From contig NZ_MSKL01000025.1 in the NCBI RefSeq assembly GCF_001937665.1, positions 186,352-250,351 on the forward strand: a stretch of DNA of 64,000 nucleotides, given 5' to 3'. Origin of the DNA: Actinomyces oris. GTDB lineage: Bacteria > Actinomycetota > Actinomycetes > Actinomycetales > Actinomycetaceae. Numbering within the stretch: position 1 is the first letter of the stretch; each line of letters starts with the position of its first letter. Position numbers and translations under genes: made by a program. The notes under the pieces were generated by a model. It searched no databases. It saw only the letters and a program-made list of their open reading frames with translations, and had not been told where the DNA came from. Shown piece by piece: positions 28,116 to 36,598 of this stretch.

Positions 28116-28709
28116 GTGACCGACAAGATGCATGACGAAGCGACCACCCCGGGGGCGGCCCGATCCGTCTCCTCCGCGGTGCGGGCCCTCGCCCGTGCGG
28201 TGACCGAGACGGAGACCCATGTGGCGGTCCACGGCTGGGACCAGCCGGTGCGCGTCTTCGCGCTGGTGCGTACCGCTGAGGCCCTTGAGACCGACCCGGA
28301 CGTGGCCGGCCTCCTGGACACCGCCACCGTGGAGGAGGCCCGCACGAACCCCGAGCTGCTCATGGTGGTGGAGCAGGAGGGACTGCCACCCGCCGCGGAC
28401 CTGGAGCACCTGCTGGCCCAGCTCGCCTGGCCCGACTCCGTCCACGGCGCCGCGATCAGCGTCGAGCGGCTGGTTCTGCCGCCGGCGGCCCAGGAGGAGG
28501 CCGAGGCCATCACCGATGCCGCCGAGCTCCTCACCTTCCTCCAGGAGCACCCGGACCGCGAGGACATCCGCATGGTGGTAGGAGTCCTGCGCGGCGGGGA
28601 GTCCTGGTGCGCGTTGCGCTCACGCAGTCACGACGACGACGCCTCGGTCTACCAGGGCGAGCGCCTGGTTCCCGGCCTGGTCGAGGCCCTGGCCGCAACC
28701 CTCCTGTAG
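28116..28709 (+). CDS. PPA1309 family protein
   Basis: This 197-aa acidic cytoplasmic protein resembles the actinobacterial PPA1309 family. Recognisable stretches are AVTETETHVAVHGWDQPVRV, VEQEGLPPAADLEHLLAQ and WPDSVHGAAISVERLVLPP. The family has no known activity but often lies beside the UPF0182 gene, the DUF2342 gene and the PDZ/Lon protease gene, as it does here. It has a leaderless GTG start. A GC-rich hairpin follows the stop. Confidence 0.8.
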   Translation: MTDKMHDEATTPGAARSVSSAVRALARAVTETETHVAVHGWDQPVRVFALVRTAEALETDPDVAGLLDTATVEEARTNPELLMVVEQEGLPPAADLEHLLAQLAWPDSVHGAAISVERLVLPPAAQEEAEAITDAAELLTFLQEHPDREDIRMVVGVLRGGESWCALRSRSHDDDASVYQGERLVPGLVEALAATLL

Positions 28710-28716
28710 CGGGTCA

Positions 28717-28738
28717 GCGTCGGGCGAGCGCCCGACGC
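28717..28738 (+). terminator. Short perfect hairpin after the PPA1309-like gene
   Basis: GCGTCGGGCG / CGCCCGACGC separated by AG, 8 bp after the stop codon. There is no U tract. It sits between convergent genes. Confidence 0.5.
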
Positions 28739-28768
28739 CGGTCGCGTCGCCGCGTGGCCCTGTCTGTC

Positions 28769-30367
28769 TCAGGCCTGGTCCGTGCCGGTCGGGTCCTGCT
28801 CATCGGGCTCATCAGGGCAGTCGCTGTCACCGGCACCGTCAGAGGCGGGATCGGCTGACTGGCCGGGCTCCCAGGAGGCGGCATCATCTGCGGAGGTGGA
28901 GATGCGGTCCCCGAGTCCCTCGGGGCTGTTCTCATCCGCCTCCTTGGCGCCCTCGGCGTACCCGAGGGTCCCGTCCAGCAGGGAGGCCAGGTCGGCGTCG
29001 ATCTCGGCGTCGATGTCCTGGGCCATGCGCCGCATGGTGAGGAAGTCCTTGGGGTTGGCGAGCTCGGAGGCCGTGGGCATGACGTCAGGGTGGTTCCAGA
29101 AGGCGTCGCGCTCGGCATCACCGGCCTGGGCGCCCAAATGGGACCACAGCTCGGCGGCCTCCCGGGCCCGGCGGGGCCGGAAGGTCAGCCCGATGAGGCG
29201 GGCGAAGACCTGCTCGGCGGCGCCGCCCTGGGCACGGCGCCGGCGCATCATCTCGGCCAGCGCCATGAGGTGGGGCAGGTGCGGTGCGGCTGCGCGGGCG
29301 GTGACCACCTCGACCCAGCCCTCGACGAGTGCCAGGAGTGTCTCCAGGTCCTCGAGGGCCTCACGCTGGGCCTCCGTCTCCTGGGGCGCGAACAGCCCGC
29401 TCTCGAGGGCCTCGCGCAGGGCGTCAGGATCGTTGGGATCCACCTGAGCCACGGCGGACTCCAGGGTGTCGGTGTCGATGCGGATCTCGCGGGCGTAGGC
29501 GACCACTGCCTGAAGCACCTGCCCACGCAGCCACGGCACATGGGCGTAGAGGCGGGCGGAGGCTGCCTCTCTGACCGCCAGGAACATGCGGGCCTCGTCC
29601 TCATCGACCTCCAGTCCCTCGGCGAAGGCGGCCACGTTGGCGGGAACCAGTGCCGTGCCGGGTTCACGGGTCAAGGGCAGGCCGGTGTCCGTGGCTCCCA
29701 GCGCCTCCTTGGCGAGCTCACCGATGGCCTGGCCGATCTGGAGGCCGAAGGCTGTGCCGGCCATGGTGCGCATGATGGATCCGAGCGCGCCCATCTGCTG
29801 GGCGGCCTGCTCCATCTCGGCCGGCATGTCCTGAATCTGCTTCTCCAGGGTGCGGGCCAGGGCGGCGGTGACGGCCTCAGCCACGGGGGCGCACACGTCC
29901 TTCCACACCGGCAGTGTGCGCTCGACCCAGGTGCTGCGGCTCCAGGCCTCCCGCTGCCCGGGGGCGGGCATGAACTCGGTGGCGGTGTCGAGCCACAGGT
30001 CGGCCACTTGAAGGGCCTGGCGCGTGGAGTCGGCGATCGCGGCGGTCACCGTGGGATCACCGGTGCCGCGCGCCTGCTGGAGGGCCAGCTCCTGCCCCAT
30101 CTGCCAGTTGACCGGCTCGGCGGTGGAGGCGGAGAACATCTGCTGGAACTGGGCGCGCATGGCCAGCAGCTGGGCGGGACTGAGCTGGGAGACGTCCCCC
30201 ACCCCCGGCATCTGGGCGATGGAGCTGGGATCCACCCCGGATGAGCGCAGGGCGCTGACGGCGTCGGAGGCCATCTGCTCGCCGAACAGTGATGCGAGCA
30301 TCTTCTCGAGCTCGTCGAAGGCGTCCTCGCTCACGGGGTTTCCTCTCGCCGGGTCGTCCTGGGACAT
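28769..30367 (-). CDS. DUF2342 family protein (annotated elsewhere as zinc-dependent metalloprotease)
   Basis: This 532-aa soluble protein belongs to the actinobacterial DUF2342 family (Rv3195 type). Typical segments are NWQMGQELALQQARGTGDP, LPVWKDVCAPVAEAVT, HVPWLRGQVLQAVVAYAREI and ALVEGWVEVVTARAA. The family is often named a metalloprotease, but I find no HExxH motif, so catalytic activity is doubtful for this member. The C-terminal 60 residues are acidic low complexity. The ATG at 30367 lies 7 nt after GACGGT, and no Shine-Dalgarno is seen. It is divergent from the PDZ/Lon protease gene, with which it is conserved in other actinobacteria. Confidence 0.82.
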   Translation of the reverse strand: MSQDDPARGNPVSEDAFDELEKMLASLFGEQMASDAVSALRSSGVDPSSIAQMPGVGDVSQLSPAQLLAMRAQFQQMFSASTAEPVNWQMGQELALQQARGTGDPTVTAAIADSTRQALQVADLWLDTATEFMPAPGQREAWSRSTWVERTLPVWKDVCAPVAEAVTAALARTLEKQIQDMPAEMEQAAQQMGALGSIMRTMAGTAFGLQIGQAIGELAKEALGATDTGLPLTREPGTALVPANVAAFAEGLEVDEDEARMFLAVREAASARLYAHVPWLRGQVLQAVVAYAREIRIDTDTLESAVAQVDPNDPDALREALESGLFAPQETEAQREALEDLETLLALVEGWVEVVTARAAAPHLPHLMALAEMMRRRRAQGGAAEQVFARLIGLTFRPRRAREAAELWSHLGAQAGDAERDAFWNHPDVMPTASELANPKDFLTMRRMAQDIDAEIDADLASLLDGTLGYAEGAKEADENSPEGLGDRISTSADDAASWEPGQSADPASDGAGDSDCPDEPDEQDPTGTDQA

Positions 30368-30559
30368 CGTCTGGACCGTCAGGACACTGTCTCTAACGGC
30401 CTTATGGTCGCACCCATTCCTGTGCCGGGGCCATGTCCCGTTCGCCGACGGCGTGCCCGCACCGCCTCGGTGGGGCTCAGGTCTTCTCCGTGCCAACATT
30501 GTGTCGACTTCGTGCCAAGTTCGTGTCGATAACTGTCCGTCTTCCCCAGGAAGATGACG

Positions 30560-30565
30560 CATGAT
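30560..30565 (+). promoter_or_regulatory. Putative -10 element for the leaderless PDZ/Lon protease gene
   Basis: CATGAT lies 6 nt before the GTG at 30572. An ATG at 30554 in the same frame overlaps it. Confidence 0.35.
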
Positions 30566-30571
30566 GAGCGC

Positions 30572-31801
30572 GTGACGCACCCAGACAAGTACGACGCCAG
30601 CGACGCTGCGAACTCAGACGCACCGGACGATGCCCAGCCGGTGCGGGAGCATGAGGGCGACCGGCGCAACCAGGCCGGGCACGCTGACACCCCGCACGCG
30701 CAGCTCTCCCCGCAGGACCGGCGTCAGCGCAGGCTGCGGCGCTCCGTGGCCGCCGGGGCGGTCATCCTGGCCGCGGCCCTCATCGGCGCCGTCTTCACGG
30801 TGCCGATCAACGTGGTCATCGAGGCCCCCGGCCCGACCTGGAACGTGCTGGACAACGGCTCGTCGTCGAGCCAGGACGTCCTGAAGGTCTCAGGAACCGA
30901 GACCTACCCGACCGAGGGCGCCCTGCGGATGACGACGGTCTCGGTGTCGGGCTGCCCCGGCTACCCGGTGACCACCGCCGACCTCATCGCCGCCTGGTTC
31001 TCGGCGGACAAGCGGATCGTGGAGCGCAACGAGGTGTGTCCTCAGGATCAGAGCGCCGAGCAGGTCGAGGAGACCGGTAAGGCCCAGATGACCGCCTCAC
31101 AGGATGCCGCCGTCATCGCCGCGCTCGTTGAGACCGGCAAGGCCGGCGCCATGCACCTGACCGTCACTGAGGTGACCGAGCAGCAGACCTCGACCGAGGT
31201 CAAGGCCGGGGACGTCCTGGAGACCATGACCCCTGAGGGCGGTCAGACGACGACCCTCGCCTCCTTCTCCCAGCTGCGTGAGCTGATGACCACGATCCCC
31301 GAGGGAACACGGGTGACGCTCGGTGTGCGCCGTGGCGATCAGAAGGCGAGCGCAGCACTCACAACGATCGCCCCGCAGGAGGGGACGACGGGTTCCCTCC
31401 TGGGGCTGAGCCTGAAGATCTCGATCGACAGTAAGGTGGAGGCCACTTTCGGCCTGTCCGACGTCGGCGGCCCCAGTGCCGGCATGATGTTCGCCCTGGG
31501 AGTCGTTGACGAGATCACTCCAGGGGCCCTGACCGGGGGCAAGGACATCTCCGGAACCGGGACGATCGACATCAGTGGTCAGGTCGGCCCCATCGGCGGT
31601 ATCCGGCAGAAGATGGCGGGCGCACGCAAGACGGGCTCCACGTTCTTCCTCGCCCCGACGAGCAACTGCGACGAGGTCAAGGGCCATGAGCCCGAGGGCA
31701 TGAAGGTCTTCGCCGTCGGTACGCTGCACGAGGCCGTCACCGCCACCAAGGCGATCGCCTCGGGCGACACCTCCGGCCTGGCCACCTGCTCGACCCAGTG
31801 A
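30572..31801 (+). CDS. YlbL-type membrane-anchored PDZ/Lon-like serine protease
   Basis: This protein of about 409 aa has an acidic N-terminus, one transmembrane anchor (SVAAGAVILAAALIGAVFTV), a lumenal region, a PDZ domain (around VKAGDVLETMTPEGG) and a C-terminal Lon-type proteolytic domain. The catalytic Ser is in DVGGPSAGMMFALGV and the Lys in GQVGPIGGIRQKMAGAR, forming the Ser-Lys dyad. The B. subtilis homologue YlbL degrades the SOS division inhibitor YneA, so a role in checkpoint recovery is plausible near the repair genes. The start may be the GTG at 30572 (leaderless) or the ATG at 30554. Confidence 0.88.
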   Translation: MTHPDKYDASDAANSDAPDDAQPVREHEGDRRNQAGHADTPHAQLSPQDRRQRRLRRSVAAGAVILAAALIGAVFTVPINVVIEAPGPTWNVLDNGSSSSQDVLKVSGTETYPTEGALRMTTVSVSGCPGYPVTTADLIAAWFSADKRIVERNEVCPQDQSAEQVEETGKAQMTASQDAAVIAALVETGKAGAMHLTVTEVTEQQTSTEVKAGDVLETMTPEGGQTTTLASFSQLRELMTTIPEGTRVTLGVRRGDQKASAALTTIAPQEGTTGSLLGLSLKISIDSKVEATFGLSDVGGPSAGMMFALGVVDEITPGALTGGKDISGTGTIDISGQVGPIGGIRQKMAGARKTGSTFFLAPTSNCDEVKGHEPEGMKVFAVGTLHEAVTATKAIASGDTSGLATCSTQ

Positions 31802-31969
31802 CTCCCGCAGGACCGGCGCTCAGCCGGAAGTAGTTATCCACAGCCCGACAACTGCCTCTGGCGGCTCGGCTCCGCCCCGTGCCACTGTCACCACAGACCC
31901 TGACGCACTCGTCAGGACATCGAGCTCCCAGCGCCCCCTCGGGTGCCAGGAGACCTGTGAGGAGGCACG

Positions 31970-32950
31970 ATGCGTGTACGTGGAGGGTGCGCCATCCTGT
32001 GGCGTCAGCAGGGCGTCAGCCAGATCGGAACGAGTCCCGGGCGACGCACCATCGTCAGTGACCTGAGTCTGGCCGAGCAGCGCCTGCTCGATGAGTTCGC
32101 GCGCAACCTGGAGAGCGCAGGTGTCTACCGCGCCGCCCGGCGCAGTCGCGTACCGGTGGCGCGGGCACGTCAGATCGTCGAGGACCTGAGACGTCAGGGG
32201 GCGCTGGTGGCCTCGGCGACCAGCGAGCTCGGCGGGGTCGACGGCGTCTACTGGGACCGGCTGGGCGTTGACGCCAAGGCCCGCGGCGCGGTTCTGTCGC
32301 AGGCCGTCCTGGCGTTTCACGGCGTGACCACTCTGGCTCAGGAGACTGCTCTGTGGTTGGCAGAGGCCGGGGTGGGCACGATCCTGTCCACCTGCTCCCC
32401 GCAGGACGGGGGCCTGGCTCCACTCCTGTCGGCACGTTTCCCGGCTCTGAGGACGCGTGCACCGTTGCGCACCCGTCCCGATGTCATGGTGACGGTGGAT
32501 CCGCATGTGGTCGAGCCGCTGCTTGCGCGCAGGCTCGCTCAGGAGGACGTGGTTCACCTCCCGGTCGTCGTCGGAGAGACGGGGGTGCGCGTCGGCCCGG
32601 TCCTGGGCGGTGGCGGCCCGTGCTCGACCTGCTTGGATCTGTGGGAGAGGGACGCCGACCCGTGCTGGCCGGCGCTGGCCACGCAGATGCGCACCCTGCC
32701 CATGCCGGAGGTCGAGCACCTGGTCCTGCACGAGGCCGCGGCGTCAACGGCTCGGGCCGTCATCGACACGCTGGTGGGACAGTCCGCCGATGTCAACGAT
32801 GCCAAGGACGGCGCCGAACCGGACGGGGAGAAGAACGGGGACTCGGCCGCGTGGTGGTCCACGCACTCGGTGGAGGTCACCGGTCAGGAGCCCCGGGGAC
32901 GGCAGAGGACCTGGGAGCGTCACCCCGAGTGCCTGTGCTCACAGCTGTGA
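31970..32950 (+). CDS. Rv3196-like protein related to TOMM cyclodehydratase/ThiF leader-binding proteins
   Basis: This protein of up to 326 aa has an N-terminal winged-helix-like part (LSLAEQRLLDEFARNL... ARQIVEDLRRQGALV) and a central region resembling a truncated Rossmann ThiF/E1 domain (LAEAGVGTILSTC). Its cysteine pattern is GPCSTCLDLWERD with a C-terminal HPECLC, as in zinc-binding TOMM cyclodehydratase C-proteins. No ATP-binding E1 motif or leader-peptide gene is seen nearby, so a role in peptide modification is not supported. Similar genes lie beside uvrD2 in other actinobacteria. The start is uncertain: the ATG at 31970 follows GAGGAG by about 6 nt. Confidence 0.68.
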   Translation: MRVRGGCAILWRQQGVSQIGTSPGRRTIVSDLSLAEQRLLDEFARNLESAGVYRAARRSRVPVARARQIVEDLRRQGALVASATSELGGVDGVYWDRLGVDAKARGAVLSQAVLAFHGVTTLAQETALWLAEAGVGTILSTCSPQDGGLAPLLSARFPALRTRAPLRTRPDVMVTVDPHVVEPLLARRLAQEDVVHLPVVVGETGVRVGPVLGGGGPCSTCLDLWERDADPCWPALATQMRTLPMPEVEHLVLHEAAASTARAVIDTLVGQSADVNDAKDGAEPDGEKNGDSAAWWSTHSVEVTGQEPRGRQRTWERHPECLCSQL

Positions 32951-32980
32951 ACGCCGTCGGACAGGAGTGTCCTCCGCTGC

Positions 32981-35110
32981 TCAGTTCTCGGCCTCGAAGT
33001 CGCGCAGGAGGGTGAGGACCGGCCCGCCGTACTCCTGCAGCTTGGTGGCGCCCACACCGCGGATGAGGGAGAGCTGGGACAGGCTGGTGGGTTTGACGAC
33101 GGCGATGTCCCGCAGGGTGGCGTCGGCGAAGACCGTGTAGGCGGGCTTGGAGCGCTCCTTGGCCACGCCTGAGCGCCAGGCCCGCAGCTCCTCGAACAGG
33201 GCGATGGTGCGGGGGTCGTTACTGGCCTCGAAGTCGGCCGCGGACTGCCGGGAGCGTTCTTTGGCGCTCTGGCGGCCCTGGCGCCGGGAGGCGTCTCGGG
33301 TGCCGTGGCCGGTGGGCCACAGGCCGTCCAGGAAGCGGGAGGGCTTGCGTGCGGCCCGCCCTCCGGCGTTGCGTGCGCGCGCGTAGGAGATGATGAGGTG
33401 CTCGCGTGCGCGGGTGACGCCGACGTAGAGCAAACGCCGCTCCTCCTCGATGGCGGCCTGTCCCTCGGCCAGGGAGATGGGCAGCAGCCCCTCGCAGGCG
33501 CCGGCGAGGATGACGGCGTCCCACTCCAGGCCCTTGGCGGCGTGCAGGGAGGACAGGGTGACTCCCTCGACGGTGGGGGCGTTCTGGGCGTCTGCGCGCT
33601 CACGCAGCTCGGTGTGGAAGGCGTCGAGGTCAGCGCCGCGGGTCTGGGCCATCTCATCGGCCAGGGCCACCAGGGCGTTGAGGGCGTCCCACCGCTCGCG
33701 CACGGCTCCGCGGGGTGCGGGAGGCTCCTCGCTCCAGCCCTCACGGGACAGGACGGTGCGCGCATCCAGGCTGAGGTCGCCGGTCAGGGAGGCCTTCTCG
33801 GTACGGGCCGCCCCGAGGACGACGGCCATGGCGCGTTTGACCTCCTCACGCTCGAAGAAGCGCTCACCGCCGCGCACGAGGTAGCCGATCTGGGCACCTG
33901 CCAGGGCCTGTTCGAAGACCTCTGACTGGGAGTTGGTGCGGTACAGGATCGCGATCTCGCTCAGGGGGACCCCGGCGGCCTGCAGGCGGCGCACCTGGGC
34001 GACGGCGCCCTCGGCCTCGGCGATGTCGTCGTCGTAGGTCTCGAAGCGCACGGCGGGGCCGCTGGGACGCTGGGCGACCAGCTCGACGGCGCCGGCGGGC
34101 AGGTGCAGGCCGCCGCCTCCGCGCCGTGAGCGGGAGAGGACCTGATTGGCCAGGGAGACGACCTGCGGGGTGGAGCGGTAGTCGCGGCTCAGGCGCACGG
34201 TGCGAGCGCCCTCGTAGCGGGTAGTGAAGCCGGTGAGGAACGCGGGCGTGGCCCCGGTGAAGGAGTAGATGGTCTGGGAGACGTCCCCCACCACGCACAA
34301 CTGGCGGCGCCGCCCCAGCCACAGGTCCAGCAGGCGCTGCTGGAGCGGGGAGACGTCCTGGTACTCGTCAACGACGAAGTGCTTGTACTGGCCGCGCACC
34401 TGGGCGGCGACGTCCTCGCGGTCCAGGAGGATCCCGATGGTCAGCAGGAGCACGTCCTCGAAGTCGATGACGCCGCGCTCGCTCTTGGCCTCCTCGTAAA
34501 GTGACAGGACCTGGGCGACCGTGGCCGTCTCCTGACCGGCCACGCCGGTGCGGCCGGCGGCGACGGCGGCCTGGGCGTAGTCCTCGGGCAGGGTCATGGT
34601 GACCTTGGCCCACTCGACCTCGGCGGCCAGGTCCCGCACGGTGGCCCGATCGGTGGGCAGGCCCAGGCGGCGGGCGGCGGCGCCGACCAGGGGGGCTTTG
34701 TGGGCCTGGATGTCGGGGCGGCGTCCACCGATGGCGGTGGGCCAGAAGTAGGTGAGCTGGCGCAGGGCGGCGGCGTGGAAGGTGCGGGCCTGGACGCCGG
34801 GGACGCCGAGGTCGGCCAGGCGCGAGCGCATCTCGCCGGCGGCGCGGGCGGTGAAGGTGACGGCCAGGACCTGGGTGGCCTGGTAGGCGCCGGTGGCCAC
34901 GCCGTGGGCGATGCGATAGGTGATGGCCCGGGTCTTGCCGGTGCCGGCGCCGGCAAGGACGCACAGGGGTCCTTCGAGGTGCTCGGCGACCTCGCGCTGG
35001 TCGGGGTCGAGGGCCTCCAGGAGGCCGGCGGCATCCAGGGGGGTGCTGCGACGGCCGGGACCGGACGTGGGCGTGCCGGTCGGGGCGGGGCGTGCGGTGG
35101 TCGGGCTCAT
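32981..35110 (-). CDS. uvrD2: UvrD2-type SF1 DNA helicase with HRDC domain
   Basis: This 709-aa helicase has Walker A LAGAGTGKTRA (54-60), DEYQDVSPLQQ, GDVSQTIYSFTGA, TLSSLHAAKGLEWDAV and LLYVGVTRAREHL. A C-terminal HRDC domain spans about 625-705 (ELRAWRSGVAKERSKPAYTV). Mycobacterial UvrD2 has a tetracysteine motif between the ATPase and HRDC domains, but here the linker (about 575-625) is Arg/Ser-rich and contains no Cys. The start is the ATG at 35110, 7 nt after CAGGCT, hence probably leaderless. It is convergent with the Rv3196-like gene and 63 bp downstream of nudC. Confidence 0.92.
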   Translation of the reverse strand: MSPTTARPAPTGTPTSGPGRRSTPLDAAGLLEALDPDQREVAEHLEGPLCVLAGAGTGKTRAITYRIAHGVATGAYQATQVLAVTFTARAAGEMRSRLADLGVPGVQARTFHAAALRQLTYFWPTAIGGRRPDIQAHKAPLVGAAARRLGLPTDRATVRDLAAEVEWAKVTMTLPEDYAQAAVAAGRTGVAGQETATVAQVLSLYEEAKSERGVIDFEDVLLLTIGILLDREDVAAQVRGQYKHFVVDEYQDVSPLQQRLLDLWLGRRRQLCVVGDVSQTIYSFTGATPAFLTGFTTRYEGARTVRLSRDYRSTPQVVSLANQVLSRSRRGGGGLHLPAGAVELVAQRPSGPAVRFETYDDDIAEAEGAVAQVRRLQAAGVPLSEIAILYRTNSQSEVFEQALAGAQIGYLVRGGERFFEREEVKRAMAVVLGAARTEKASLTGDLSLDARTVLSREGWSEEPPAPRGAVRERWDALNALVALADEMAQTRGADLDAFHTELRERADAQNAPTVEGVTLSSLHAAKGLEWDAVILAGACEGLLPISLAEGQAAIEEERRLLYVGVTRAREHLIISYARARNAGGRAARKPSRFLDGLWPTGHGTRDASRRQGRQSAKERSRQSAADFEASNDPRTIALFEELRAWRSGVAKERSKPAYTVFADATLRDIAVVKPTSLSQLSLIRGVGATKLQEYGGPVLTLLRDFEAEN

Positions 35111-35117
35111 CGGGACC

Positions 35118-35123
35118 AGCCTG
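35118..35123 (-). promoter_or_regulatory. Putative -10 element for leaderless uvrD2
   Basis: CAGGCT on the minus strand, 7 nt before the ATG at 35110. It lies in the gap after nudC. Confidence 0.4.
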
Positions 35124-35173
35124 CCACGGGGCGGTGACAGGAATCGACGGCTGGTGGCCTGCACCGGGCGGGG

Positions 35174-36289
35174 TCAGCTGACGATGGGGCCGCCGTACCA
35201 GTCCTCGATGAGGAGTCGGGCGATGGAGGTGGGGCCGGGCAGGAGGATGCTGCCGTCGTCGGCGGCCGCGGTGAGCTCGTCACGGGAGACGAGGCGGGCC
35301 TCGACGACCTCCTTGCCGTCGGGTCGGGGCCAGTCCTCACCGGGGGCCAGGCGGGCGCGACAGCCGAGCATGAGGGAGCGCGGGAAGGGCCAGGGCTGAG
35401 AGACGACGTACTCGACCTCGGCGACGCGCAGCCCGGTCTCCTCCCGCACCTCTCGGGCCACGGCGGCCTCGACGGACTCGCCGGCCTCGACGAAGCCGGC
35501 CACGACCGAGTAGCGCCGGGGAGCCCAGGTGGCACCGCGCACAAGAAGGAGGCGGTCGGAGGTGTCGGTGACCGTCATGATGACGGCCGGGTCGGTGCGC
35601 GGGAAGTGGACGGTGGCGCAGTCGCTGCACCGACGGGCCCAACCGGCCTCGATGATCTCGGTGCGTCCGCCGCAGCTCGGGCAGTAGGCGGAGCGGGCGT
35701 GCCAAGCGGCCAGGGCGGTGGCCGTGGTGGCCAGGCCGGCGTCGCGGGCCGTCATCTGGGCGCCCATGGCTCGCAGGGCGGAGAGCGGGTAGCGCTCCAG
35801 CAGGCGGCGCAGGTCGGGGTGGTCGACGGCGGTGCCCTCGGCATCGGAGCCGGTGGCGGGCGGCTCGGGGGCGTCGGGCACCTCGAGGGCCTGGGGCACG
35901 ACGACGGCGATCCAGCTCGGACCGGCGGGGGTTGCGTCGTCGACGAGCTCGCGACCCATGTAGAGGACGGTCAGGTCGGGGCAGCAGGTGGGGGCTGAGG
36001 CTCCGAGGTAGCCGACGCGCAGATCGGGCAGACCCCAGCCGCTGCGGGTGCCGGGGCCCTCCCAGGCGGTGGCGCCGGGGCTGCCGATGAGGCTGGGTGG
36101 GGTGAGGCCGTCGTCGGGCAGGTCGGGGTGGATGGCCGGACCGGTCAGGGCGACACGGCCGCGGGCGTCGACCAGCAGCAGGCGGGTCTCGGGGTCGGCG
36201 GCGAGGCGCTCCAGCAGCCCGGGCTCACTGCGTCGCTCGGCGTCGCGGTCGGTGGCGGAGCGGGACAGGGCGAGCTGGTCGGTGCGCAT
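35174..36289 (-). CDS. nudC: NAD(+) diphosphatase / RNA deNADding enzyme NudC
   Basis: This 371-aa Nudix hydrolase has an N-terminal NUDIX-like domain, a zinc ribbon (YCPSCGGRTE, then RRCSDCATVHFPR) and a Nudix box (GFVEAGESVEAAVAREVREE, completed by TGL). It also has the NADH-pyrophosphatase signature SQPWPFPRSLM. It splits NAD(H) into NMN(H) and AMP and removes NAD caps from RNA. The true start is the ATG at 36289; the longer open frame is non-homologous. The nudC-uvrD2 order is the same as in mycobacteria. Confidence 0.93.
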   Translation of the reverse strand: MRTDQLALSRSATDRDAERRSEPGLLERLAADPETRLLLVDARGRVALTGPAIHPDLPDDGLTPPSLIGSPGATAWEGPGTRSGWGLPDLRVGYLGASAPTCCPDLTVLYMGRELVDDATPAGPSWIAVVVPQALEVPDAPEPPATGSDAEGTAVDHPDLRRLLERYPLSALRAMGAQMTARDAGLATTATALAAWHARSAYCPSCGGRTEIIEAGWARRCSDCATVHFPRTDPAVIMTVTDTSDRLLLVRGATWAPRRYSVVAGFVEAGESVEAAVAREVREETGLRVAEVEYVVSQPWPFPRSLMLGCRARLAPGEDWPRPDGKEVVEARLVSRDELTAAADDGSILLPGPTSIARLLIEDWYGGPIVS

Positions 36290-36586
36290 GGGGTCACTCT
36301 CCCACCCCCCGCTTCGAAGCGCACATGGGCACGCCCATACCGATAGGAGATGAATATGGAACTCGGCATCCTCTGCGACGTCCACGACGCGGCCTGGGGC
36401 TCGGAGGCACGCGGGTGCGAGGCGAGGCCGGCGGGAACGTGTCCTTATGGGACGGCTTTGGCGACGAGCCGGTCGAGCGCCATTGGCATCTGTACAGGTC
36501 AGAGCGTTACGGGCCGGCTCCACATGCGAAAAGCGGTTTCAAAGTCGTCCCATGTGGACAAAGTCCGGCTCTTCTGAGCTGCCGTC

Positions 36587-36592
36587 TAGGCT
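36587..36592 (+). promoter_or_regulatory. Putative -10 element for the leaderless cysteine desulfurase gene
   Basis: TAGGCT lies 6 nt before the GTG at 36599. There is no Shine-Dalgarno and no clear -35 at 16-18 bp. Confidence 0.5.
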
Positions 36593-36598
36593 GGGGGT

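Noticed and set aside
31970-32950. RiPP/TOMM biosynthesis cluster
   Set aside because: Only one related protein is present; there is no YcaO, dehydrogenase or precursor peptide gene around it.
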